Source: Gonapodya prolifera JEL478
Lineage: Eukaryota > Monoblepharomycota > Monoblepharidomycetes > Monoblepharidales > Gonapodyaceae
Length of the DNA stretch: 64,000 bases
Assembly: GCA_001574975.1 (NCBI GenBank)
Contig: KQ965744.1
Location: 270,311-334,310 of the forward strand
Direction: 5' to 3'
Shown here piece by piece: positions 11,438 through 32,264 of this stretch; the first letter of the stretch is position 1; each line of letters starts with the position of its first letter. The notes under the pieces are model-generated. The model did no database searches and was not told where the DNA came from. It was given only the letters and a program-made list of their open reading frames with translations. Made by a program: the position numbers and the translations under genes.

Positions 11438-12168
11438 ATGAGCGACAATAATTTGGAGGAAAGCTTACGCAAGCTACGTGAAACCATCGCAGCATCCACG
11501 GCCAAATTAAAGTAGTAGTTGCGATGCACTGGTTCGCGTTGATGCGTGATGACAGTCGCGACCTTCCAACAGAGATTCACCATCGATATGGCAAAGTGGA
11601 AAAGCGGGAAGCCTCAAGGACCACGCCTCTTTGGTATTAGCAAAGAAGAACAATTCGGGATCCAAAGTACGAACGGAAGATACTTCGAAGTTTGTTGGTG
11701 CGTACTGGACCCAGCCCAATTCTTCACGTGCTCGACGATAGGTTGAGCTGAATTTTATTTTCTGTGCACAGAAGGGAAAAAAATGGTGGGGTGAACACGG
11801 TTACCTTTTTATTGGAATGCTGATTTGTTGATTAGTGGGCCGTTCCGGTTGATGGGGTTGTACGAGTTCCATCACCTCTGCCCGCAATGATCAAAGCACA
11901 CGAAACATTCGACGAAGAAGCCTCTCACGAATCATTTCTTGAAGCGCTAGAAGACTGGCGACACGGCAGACGGATCTCAGAAGGGACTCGTGGTGCATTC
12001 ATTACGGAATACGAAATGGCGACCGAAACTAATAGTAATTTAGATCAAGTCTCCCTCGATTTACAAAATATTGGTTTACGATGCAGCCAACCAACCACGT
12101 CATCCCTATCATATTTGGAGCGGCTACTCCTCAGAAGCCTCCGCAAAAAGTCGAATACATGTACTTAG
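11438..12168 (+). CDS. Hypothetical protein with FDEE...SF.EALEDWR motif (ZBBX-like?)
   Basis: A four-exon model reads in phase: 11438-11511 (MSDNNLEESLRKLRETIAAS), 11573-11700, about 11773-11798 and about 11834-12168. It yields a short heptad-like N terminus, a basic Ser-rich middle (VLAKKNNSGSKVRTEDTS), then WAVPVDGVVRVPSPLPAMI and HETFDEEASHESFLEALEDW. The last block resembles the F-E/D-E-x-S-x-x-SF-x-EAL-x-x-WR motif I associate with zinc-finger B-box domain proteins (ZBBX) of flagellated cells; this is memory-based and unverified. No B-box cysteines are visible. The third exon is tiny and its donor (GTACTG) weak. The gene is convergent with SMG1, 105 bp from its stop. Confidence 0.5.
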
Positions 12169-12273
12169 CCAATGCATGGCCGACTTGCATACCGATTTTT
12201 GCAATGGGTGAACACAGCGCTTTGCGCAACATTGACCTAATCGCAGCTCCATGTTTCGTGTGAACCTTTGCAT

Positions 12274-23923
<11,650 letters not shown>

Positions 23924-24262
23924 TACTGTGACGTATTCTTTTGAGGGGTCCGTTTATTGCGGAATCCGCGTGCCATAAAGATCGTTTATGGGTGATCGGC
24001 GGGCTGTGGTCAACTCTCTGTATCGTTCATTTGCCATTCCTACTGTGATACCCTTTCATATGTATCCATGTGAACAACGTGTGTACGGTGTTCCACCACT
24101 TTTTTCACTCCAATGCCCAGTAGTTACCCGCAAATCAATTAAGCATCGCAGCTCTATGTATACGAAATAAAAATGGAAAATGAAAGATGGATACGATTGG
24201 CGAGTGGGTGGCCAGAGAGAGTCGGCATTTCGGTGGCACTGCAGCACGCCAGGCGTGACCAA
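23924..24262. promoter_or_regulatory. Divergent promoter region, SMG1 / glycyl-tRNA synthetase
   Basis: About 340 bp between divergent start codons. No TATA box or named operator is obvious. The part next to the synthetase gene (24173-24262) stays in frame with it and carries another upstream ATG at 24173, so the transcript start will decide which protein N terminus is made. Confidence 0.4.
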
Positions 24263-27200
24263 ATGATGAAAAAAACGTTTCCCTTCAAGACACATTCCCT
24301 TGCTTCTCCCTATTTGTTTGCCACAGTCCGCATTCATCGATTACGAATCGCTCCTTTGCGATCCAGCTTCACGTTTCATTCGTTCCGGAACTCATCCTCG
24401 ATGCCGTCTAGTCAGCACCGTGACTTCAACCCGGCAGATCTAAGTGATCATCAGCTCTCGGAACTCATTGGAAAGACAACAGATAAAATACAGCATTTGA
24501 GGGCTCGTGACTTTCCCCCGGGCGCTGTAGGACCCGTGAGTTTCTTCAAACTGAGATCGCAATCAAAATTTGTTGCTGAATGTGGTTCAACCAGGAAGTA
24601 GATCGTCTGAATATCCTCAGGCTAGAACAACTTCAGCGTGAAGCTGACACCAGGAGGGTTTCTCAACGCAATGCACCTCTCGACCGCTCTGTCTTGGAAA
24701 CCGTTTTGTTGAAGCGGTTTTTCTACTCTCCCTCCTTTGCAATCTATGGCGGTGTTGCCGGCTTATATGACTATGGCCCTCCCGGTTGTGGCGTTCAGTC
24801 GAATCTTCTCGCTCTTTGGCGCCAGCACTTCGTAATTGAGGAGGACATGCTTGAGGTGGACTGCACCAACCTCACTCCTCATGATGTCTTCAAAACATCT
24901 GGTCACGTAGACCGCTTCCTCGACTACATGGTCCGCGATTCTGATGCCTCGAAGCCGGGTATATTCCGAGTCGACCACCTAATTAAGGCTGTCCTGAAGG
25001 AGAGACTTGAGGAAGATGAGAAGCTGAGGAAGCTTGCGCAACCCTCCCAACCACACGCTGATGGCAAGAAGGTCAAGAAGGAGGCGAAGCCTAAATTCAC
25101 CATCCTGGAGCCAGAGGTTAAGGCGGATTACGAGCGAACTCTTGATACGGTGTGTGCTGTGCTTTCACGGGGGACCCTCTCGTTGTCTGTTTTAACTATG
25201 TCCGATTTGCTGTTGAAGTTAGACAACCTCGATCAGAATGGTTTCAAGGAGGTCCTTCGTAAATTCGACATTCGGGCACCCGACACTGGCAATCCAGTGA
25301 CCGATCCAGAAGAGTTCAATCTTATGTTTGTGACACAGATCGGCCCGACAGGTGCCCTTCGGGGGTGAGCATTCCTGAAACATCGCCGTAGCAAACTAGC
25401 TTACAATTGAGACTCCGCACTCAAGTTACCTGCGCCCAGAGACAGCCCAAGGCCACTTCGTTAACTTTAAACGTCTGCTGGAGTTCAATAACCAGCAACT
25501 TCCGTTTGCCTCTGCATCCGTTGGTAAATCTTTCCGAAATGAAATAGCACCTCGTCAGGGATTGTTACGTGTCCGGTGAGCGAACATCCATCATTTTATC
25601 ACCCTGCAAAATGCTCAATGTGATATTTTTGCCGAAGTGAGTTTACAATGGCGGAGATCGAGCATTTCGTGGACCCCGCCGACAAGTCCCACCCAAAGTT
25701 TAAATTGGTCAAGGATGTTCGATTGCCGCTGTTTCCACGTGACCGCCAGATGGATGGTCGTGAACCAATTCATATGACAATCGGAGAAGCAGTTGCGCAG
25801 GTATGCCGTTATTTGTTCCTTCGGCCGCTGTGATGCCGCTAACGACTCGTCATTAAAGCGTATTGTGGACAACGAAACCCTCGGCTACTTCGTCGCCCGT
25901 ATCGGACTTTTCCTCCACAAAATCGGCATTGATCCCGGCAGATTGCGGTTCAGACAGCACATGGCGAATGAGATGGCCCATTACGCAACAGATTGTTGGG
26001 ATGCAGAGATTTTAACATCTTACGTGAGTAGCTGATTCTCTTGCGATTTTGCGCGTCATGCCCATTTTCTTCCCCACTCCAGGGATGGATTGAGTGCGTG
26101 GGCTGTGCAGATCGCTCCGCATATGACCTTACCCAACATTCGAGACGAACCAACGAGCGGCTCACTGTTCAAGTCTCTCTTCCCGAACCTTTGACTCGGG
26201 AACGACTTGTACTAGAGCGCAACAAACCTCGCTTCGGCCCCACTTTCAAAAAGGATGCAAAGGCTGTTGAAGGCTATTTGGATTCCCTTCTCGATGACAG
26301 CTGTGACAGTGCTGCGAACCTTGGTGGAAAGGATAAGAAAGACACGGAAAAGATCTGGGATGAGAGTAAGCTCAAAGATTTGCAGGACAGATTGGAATCG
26401 GGTGGAGGGTACGCTTTTCAATTGTACAAAGTGTCCGTCGAAACCGACAATTCGTTTTTAATTCTACAGCAAAGTCTCTGTCACTGGTACTGATGGCAAG
26501 ACGTACGAGCTGACAAATGACATTATTAAGATCTTCAAAATCACGGAAAAGATAAACGGTGAGTTTCTGGACCTTCACTGCAATCAGGACTCGAAGGATC
26601 AGCCTCTGGGAGGCGCTACGCACATTCCTTAGATCTCCCATCATGGAGGAATGCGAACCGAACTGACAGACGATTGTGAGAAGTCTCTCATTTTGAGTTT
26701 ATCGGTTGCCGGGGATGCCCCTCCCTCGGCACTTAGCCGGGTATTGGTGGGACTTGAGTCATAAGTGTGCAAGATTGAAACAATGACGATGTATCCACAA
26801 GCGCAGCGTGTGTTGGATGTGTTATCAGCAAGCTTATTTATTGTCGTTCGCGTTATGCGGCGCGTTAAGTTGGCACTGCATATCCTTCCCGCAAGCGTTG
26901 CAGCCCGTTTGGTTGTTGCTTGTATGAGCGAATTTCCCCCCAGATGGGACAGTGGGCTGTCGTAACATTTGGGAACTAATGCATCTGGAACAATCCACGT
27001 TGGAAGTTTCTTGATTGTCGGATCCGTCACTCGAATCAAACTCATTGTGTTACCTTTCTCAAATCGCACATTGACCCTCGAAAGTCCGCGAGTTCATCCC
27101 TAATGTCATTGAACCATCCTTTGGTATCGGTCGAATCCTGTACTCTCTTATGGAGCACTCCTTCTACAATCGCCAAGGTGGCGATGAAGCAAGAAACGTA

Positions 27201-27717
27201 CGTTGGTGATGGGATTGCTTGAGTCCAATGTTACACTTTTCGTGTTCCTCATTGAAATCAGGTCTTGGCTTTCCCTGTCGTCATCGCGCCTTACAAATGT
27301 TTGGTAACCCCCATTTCCAGCAACGAACTGTTTGATCCTTTTGTGGACCAGTGCAGCAAAGAGCTGCGTCGATTCAACTTGCCCATTAAAGTCGACACAT
27401 CGTCGACCGCGATTGGCCGGCGGTACGCCCGGAACGACGAGCTTGGTACGCCGTTTGCCGTGACGATTGACTTCCAGACTGTGAAGGATGGGACTGTGAC
27501 ATTGCGAGAACGTGATTCGCTCAAGCAAATTCGAGACACGGTGAGGAGACTGCCTGCCACCACCAAGATGCGAAACGCGAAAAGTTTTTTAAAATGATGC
27601 GTCATTTTCAAGGTTCCCGTCGTTTGTGGTCTCGTTGCCGATCTCGTCGCAGAACGAACTACTTTCCACCAATTACTGTTGGAGTATCCAGAGTTCGTGA
27701 CTCAGGATCTGAGTTAA
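24263..27717 (+). CDS. GRS1: Glycyl-tRNA synthetase, cytosolic and probable mitochondrial forms
   Basis: Class II synthetase that charges tRNA-Gly. Exons: 24263-24535, 24595-25364, 25426-25575, 25638-25800, 25859-26023, 26083-26408, 26470-26558, 27085-27197, 27262-27540 and 27613-27717. Marks are [59 protein letters not shown], motif 2 [28 protein letters not shown], motif 3 [15 protein letters not shown] and the anticodon-binding domain APYKCLVTP...[19 protein letters not shown]. From the ATG at 24401 the product is about 764 residues. In-frame ATGs at 24263 and 24266 add 46 residues ([19 protein letters not shown], then Arg/Ser-rich with no acids), a mitochondrial-type leader. Exon 2 may hide one more small intron near 25150. 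The 526-nt intron 26559-27084 is five to ten times the usual size here. Confidence 0.95.
26641..27069 (-). other. Antisense 142-codon open frame inside a GRS1 intron
   Basis: The intron 26559-27084 is unusually long, and most of it is open on the opposite strand as a 142-codon frame that starts at an ATG ([20 protein letters not shown]) and contains [15 protein letters not shown] and [20 protein letters not shown] do not recognise it; [11 protein letters not shown] faintly recalls the end of lipid-transfer (START-like) domains. It could be a nested gene, a fragment of a transposed gene or chance. No terminal repeats or target-site duplication were seen at its edges. Confidence 0.25.
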
Positions 27718-27799
27718 ATCAGTATTGCCTACTCATGTACAGTGAAGCATCAAAACATGGTATTCAGCGTCCAAAAAGTGAATACTTGAGCTGGCTGTA

Positions 27800-29525
27800 T
27801 CATAGCCTTGCGTGTACGTCATCCCTTGCACTGAACCGGCGCACGGCTTCCCACGCCAGCCACTCTCGATCCTGTCCCCACATTGCACACTCATATCCTC
27901 CTCCGCCACGTACAACGAAACTCGGCACACCCCACAACCCCCGCTCTGTGAGTGCACTGAGATTGTCCGAAACATCCTTCCGCCACGCGGCATCGTCTCT
28001 CTCAGCTTCCTCAATCGCCTTGCGCGCATCGGAGCTCGCAATCCCATACCGTTGCGCAACATCCACCAGCGCCGCGTCCGACGCCGCGTCGAGGCCCTGC
28101 GCCCACAACCCCCGCATCACGCTTAGAACGAGCTCCCACTCGCACCTCATGCCCATCTTGCGGGCCTCGTAGACCACCGCTGCGACGCGGTGCCAGTGCG
28201 CCAGCGGGTCTGAGATGCGCCCGAATGGAACGAGAGACCGGCGCGCGCAGAGGGAGGCGTCGGTGGTGATGTACAGGCGTTTGACGGGTGACAGGGGGAC
28301 GCCTTGAGTGGCACGGGGGGTAAGTTGGGGTTTGGATTGATGAGAGCAGAGCTCAATTGGTGAAAGGGTGTGGAAAGGTGAGCGCCTACCTCGGGTTACC
28401 ATGGGCGGCACCAGGCGAAGGTTGACTTGGCACTTGTTGACAGTACCCAAGCGGCGTAACAGCTTGGGCAATGTTCGTGCAAGAAAGACGTAAGAGTAGG
28501 GAGACCGGATTGACCAGAATACGTCGAGAACCACGGGCGCGCTACCGCTACCAGGAGTTGGTGTTTGTGGGAGTCGCGCGAGGTGTGGCCTGAAAGGTAA
28601 AACCGAGACTGGAAGTAAGGCATGAGCCAAGTCAGCGTCAGTGGCTCCGTTGATCTTTCGTTCCGTGTCCTTTTTGAGCGCCCCGGCCTGGCTCAGTCGA
28701 AGAAACAACAACTCGAGTCGGTCAATGCCCCAAAACCAACGGCCGCCGTATTCGACCATGGCTGACGCATAGTGTCCCTTTTTTGACCTTTCTTGGGTGT
28801 TGGTGTGGAGAAGATGTGTGACGGTTTCCGTGGTTGGAGTGCTCGTGCTGTCGAGCCCGTATGTCTCTTGAAGAGTGGTAAGAGCAGATGATGGCGAGGA
28901 GGACCGCAGGGCTGCCATGATCTGAACCACATTGGAGAGATGTAAAAGAGGAGAACCTTCGGCCGTAGAGATTTTTAGTTCTAGGGCCGCAGCAAGCGAT
29001 TGTGCTGTAGCAACGTCTGATGGGGCGGGTGTTGTGGAGTCTCGGGGAAATTCGAGGTCAAACACTGTGTTTGAAATTACCAAGCCAGCAAAGGGAGAGT
29101 GCCGGATCGGTATTCAAGATCGTAAAACCATGAACAGGAGATTGCTGTTGCATACCAGGTGCCACCACCGAGCAGTCTCGGCTCGCCCACTCGGCCCAAG
29201 TGCTCTGATCCACCGTGCTTCCTTCCTCGGGTGGCCCGACAATCCGAACATTGACGAGTGTGCCTGGTTCAAATTGAATTGCAAGTTTGAGCAGCGCCTG
29301 AGCGAGCAGGTATGAATGCGGATCGTCCAGCTGCAGATACACCGTGAGAGCGTGCGGTGTCTGAAAAATAGTCCGCTTCAGATCTGCGACCGTGTCTCTG
29401 GCTGTGAGGAGCGTTTCCGATGTGAACAGCTCAGCGATGTAGGGCGTGAGCCGTCTGCGCCGTCGGATTGATGAGAAAGCGTTGACACCGTCACGTGACC
29501 GCGAGCGTACGCACCTCGCTGCCAT
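27800..29525 (-). CDS. Tandem DsbA-fold (GST-kappa / HCCA isomerase-like) protein
   Basis: Three exons (29156-29525 or from 29603, 28390-29064, 27800-28302) join in phase to about 515 residues. The C-terminal half has the thioredoxin-fold start VLDVFWSIRSPYSYVFLARTL and the insert-plus-return region (VKRLYITTDASLCARR, PFGRISDPLAHWHRVA, WGVPSFVVRG) typical of 2-hydroxychromene-2-carboxylate isomerase and GST-kappa proteins. The N-terminal part repeats the fold in degraded form (ALTVYLQLDDPHSYLLAQAL), so the protein looks like a fused pair, one half perhaps structural. The SPYSY motif has Ser in place of CxxC, fitting an isomerase or glutathione-binding role rather than a disulfide oxidase; the substrate is unknown. 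Two starts are possible: ATG at 29603 (Arg-rich, possible mitochondrial leader) or at 29525 (MAARCVRSRSRDG). Confidence 0.75.
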
Positions 29526-29885
29526 CGTCAGATCGTTGCTTTTCCACAAAATGTCGCAACTCGCTTTACCGACGGTCAAACGGCAAAACCTCCGTTGTCT
29601 CATTTCCCCGAACCCAAAACGGAACTAAAATTAATTGATTGTTGTTTCTCTTACTCGCAAGTGTATCGTTTCATTTTCTTCTTAAATTCAACGCAGGCAC
29701 GTTCCGAGATTGCCAAGGGGGAACGCAGATGATGGTGGCTGTCTGTTCGCACGCTTGTTACGACCCTGCGATGCACCCCAATTCCTCCTTCGAAGCCAAC
29801 AGCGAAATATGTGCATTCTCTCTTTACAGCCTATCTGTCAACTACCGAAAGTCCATCCCCCTTCGCTTAGTCGCGGGAGAGTGTT

Positions 29886-31723
29886 CTACGCCGCCTCCAA
29901 AAGCGTCTTCTTGGACTTGACCCCCCGTTCCGCGACGCCCCTTCTAACCTTCTCCTTCTCCTCCGCCGCCAGTTCTCTCAACATCCTCTCTCGCTCCATC
30001 TCGCGGCGCTCCTCCTCCTTGCGCCACATGATCCCCACCCCCTTCTTCAGCTTCACCTCCTGGCCCCGAATCACCTGCACGCTCTGCGTCGTTCGCCTGG
30101 GACTCATCCGAGAGTATCTCCTCGAGTACCACTCGTACGCCAGGGCGTGGCTCTCGGCGGGAAGCGGCGAGGGCAGCTCGCACTTGCCCGCGGCGACCGT
30201 GGGAGAGCGGAGGAAGACGGCCGAGCACGTCGTGAAGTCCACTTCGAGGTACTCGGGGAGGAAAAGGAAGGCGGCGAGGTAAGGTGGCGGGGAAAACTCG
30301 AGCAACTCCCCGCGGCGCAGTGCGGCGCGGTTGAGTTGGACGTTTGGAACGGTGTAGCTGGGCTGCTTGGCCCCAGGCGCCGTTGCAGCTGCTTCGTCCG
30401 CTTCCGTCTTCTCGCCCTCCACGGGTTCAGCCACGTCCGATTCCTGCTCCTGCTCCTTGCCATCGCTTTCGGCACCTTTGGCACCTTCATCCTCCTCCTC
30501 CACCGCACTCTGTTTCTCGCCCTTGGCCGCCGCCGCCGCCGCCGCCGCCTTGGCAGCCGCGACCTCCTCCTTGGAACGCAAGAGCACAACCACGGCGGGG
30601 TCGACGGAGAAGACGTCCCCGTCTTTTAAGACGTACGACGGCTGCACCACCTGTCGTCATCATATCGTGTCGCGTTCGTGCGGAGCGAGACAAAACAAAC
30701 AAATCAGTCGCCACTCAAAGCAACCCGCAATCCCTACTCCACCCTCACCACACGCAACCCACCTGCTCGCCATTCACCCTCACATGCCCCTGTACGACCA
30801 TCCCCCTCGCGTGCCCGACGCTGCGGGCAAACAGACACCGGAAAATCGCAACGTCTAGCCGGCGCTCGAGCTCGGCAAAGCACAGGGTCGCGATGGGGGG
30901 GAGCGAGGCGGTGGTTGAGGGGTGCGAGTGCATGTCTGGCAGGAGGAGGGGGAAGAAGGGTGGTAGGGAGGGAAGAGTCAGATAACGGGTACAAAGTGCA
31001 GTCGCGCTTTCGTCCACCGTGCTTGGCGTGTCGGGGTCTGCTGTTTTCCGACCGAGCATTGACAGAGGATGGTTGTCGCTCATCCTCCCTCGCAGTGGGC
31101 CATATGATCCTCTTTCCAGCGCACATGTCTTCAAATTCATTGTACCCGGAGAGAGAGACGGGTCTCCCATCCGCTGCCTAACAGTCGAATCCTCCCAGAG
31201 TTGACATTCCGCGATGTATCATTCGCGCTTCGCGCAGGATCGCACGCCCTCCGGCGGACTTCTCTCGGTCTCGATGTACGCTCCGCGAGAGTATGTTCCG
31301 CTCCGCCATGTATCATTCGCGCTTCGCGCAGTACGTGGCCTCCGGCAAACACACTCGCTGCGCTCGACAGCCTCGGTCAGCGCTTCGCGCTTAGGCCTCG
31401 GTGTCCTCGCTACGCTCGGACGGCTTGCTGCGCTTGCGGTGCTCGGTCTTGCGTTGCTTCGCACTCCAGACCTCGCAGACCGACTCACCAGGCAACTTAA
31501 TCAACGGATCGAAATGCCTCCTCAAAAACTTATCCTCCGATATATCTTCGCCATGGTACCCCCTCGTCTCGCGCTTTGCCAGCCATGTCTGCTCGAAGGT
31601 GGAGGAGCGCTGGGCCTCGGGCATCCGCGTCCGCTGGAGCAAGTTGTACACGGACAGCGAGTCCCAGGACATGCGCACGATGCCGCGCTTGATATGCGTG
31701 GCGAGGCGTTTGGGGGGCGGCAT
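29886..31723 (-). CDS. Mitochondrial small-subunit ribosomal protein uS4m (Nam9-like)
   Basis: Three exons, 31489-31723, 30763-30935 and 29886-30650, encode 390 residues. The N terminus MPPPKRLATHIKRGIVRMSW and TWLAKRETRGYHGEDISEDK match the start of fungal Nam9/Mrps4. The second exon carries the S4 RNA-binding domain (ELERRLDVAIFRCLFARSVG, GMVVQGHVRVNGEQ), which continues after the intron with VVQPSYVLKDGDVFSVDP. An Ala-rich then acidic insert follows, with (GCC)n coding at about 30527-30550, then the mitochondrial-specific C-terminal part with RGQEVKLKKGVGIMWRKEEE and a Glu/Arg helix. It binds 16S-type rRNA early in small-subunit assembly. Its first intron (30936-31488, 553 nt) is exceptionally long and repeat-bearing. 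Confidence 0.9.
31205..31410 (-). repeat. GC-rich repeats inside uS4m intron 1 (introner-like)
   Basis: A 24-bp word beginning ATGTATCATTCGCGC recurs exactly at 31214-31237 and 31308-31331, and each copy is followed about 10 bp on by CCTCCGGC. Around these lie many variants of GAGCG(N)AGCGA. At about 31369-31402 the minus strand reads ACCGAGGCCTAAGCGCG followed by AGCGCTGACCGAG; the same words occur on the plus strand at about 33042-33082 in the intron of the neighbouring EH gene. Both are in sense orientation relative to their host gene. Confidence 0.7.
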
Positions 31724-31750
31724 TTGGTGAGTGGTGGAGGGGGTGGGGGG

Positions 31751-31802
31751 NNNNNNNNNNNNNNNNNNNNNNNNNNNNNNNNNNNNNNNNNNNNNNNNNN
31801 NN
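31751..31802. other. Assembly gap (52 N) flanked by G runs
   Basis: Fifty-two N between GGGTGGGGGG on the left and GGGGGGGG on the right, in the shared upstream region of uS4m (minus) and the EH gene (plus). The flanks suggest a long poly-G/poly-C or G-quadruplex-prone run that stopped sequencing. A second single N lies at 34935. Confidence 0.95.
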
Positions 31803-32264
31803 GGGGGGGGTGAAGAAGTGAAGAAGGAAGGCCCGAGCGGTGCAACAATTTTGACCATGGATGGACCTTCACGACACGCGAAAACTTTTCCCGAGGTTTA
31901 AGAAGTGTTTGCGGTTGCAATTAGCTTTTGATCTTGGTGAAAACGCGGGAGTGTGTAAACATACTTTCCACCTCCGTCCATCACCGGTCCTTCTGAAATG
32001 TAAAAAAAAATTTCTTTTTCTGTCTTTCTCACCTGGAAAAATGCAGAAGCATACGATACATTCATTCCATACCAGGTTTGTGCACGACCAAGTTGCTGCG
32101 GTCTTGAACTGAACCGCCGACACAGCAACGGCGGTTTCGCGGAGTGGACTCACCGCGGCAGAGGAGTGCGAGCCGCGTCGTGCGCGGACGAGAGCGAGGA
32201 CGGGACTCAAGAGCGGCGGATTCTGATTGGCTGCAGGCGTGACACGAGTCCGCAGCAGCAGCAC
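31803..32264. promoter_or_regulatory. Divergent promoter region, uS4m / EH protein
   Basis: Together with the gap and 31724-31750 this makes about 540 bp between divergent starts. A short moderately AT-rich part (31860-32060) stands out from the GC-rich surroundings, with an A run at about 32002-32009. No recognisable factor site was identified. Long antisense frames here are by-products of GC-rich sequence. Confidence 0.3.
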
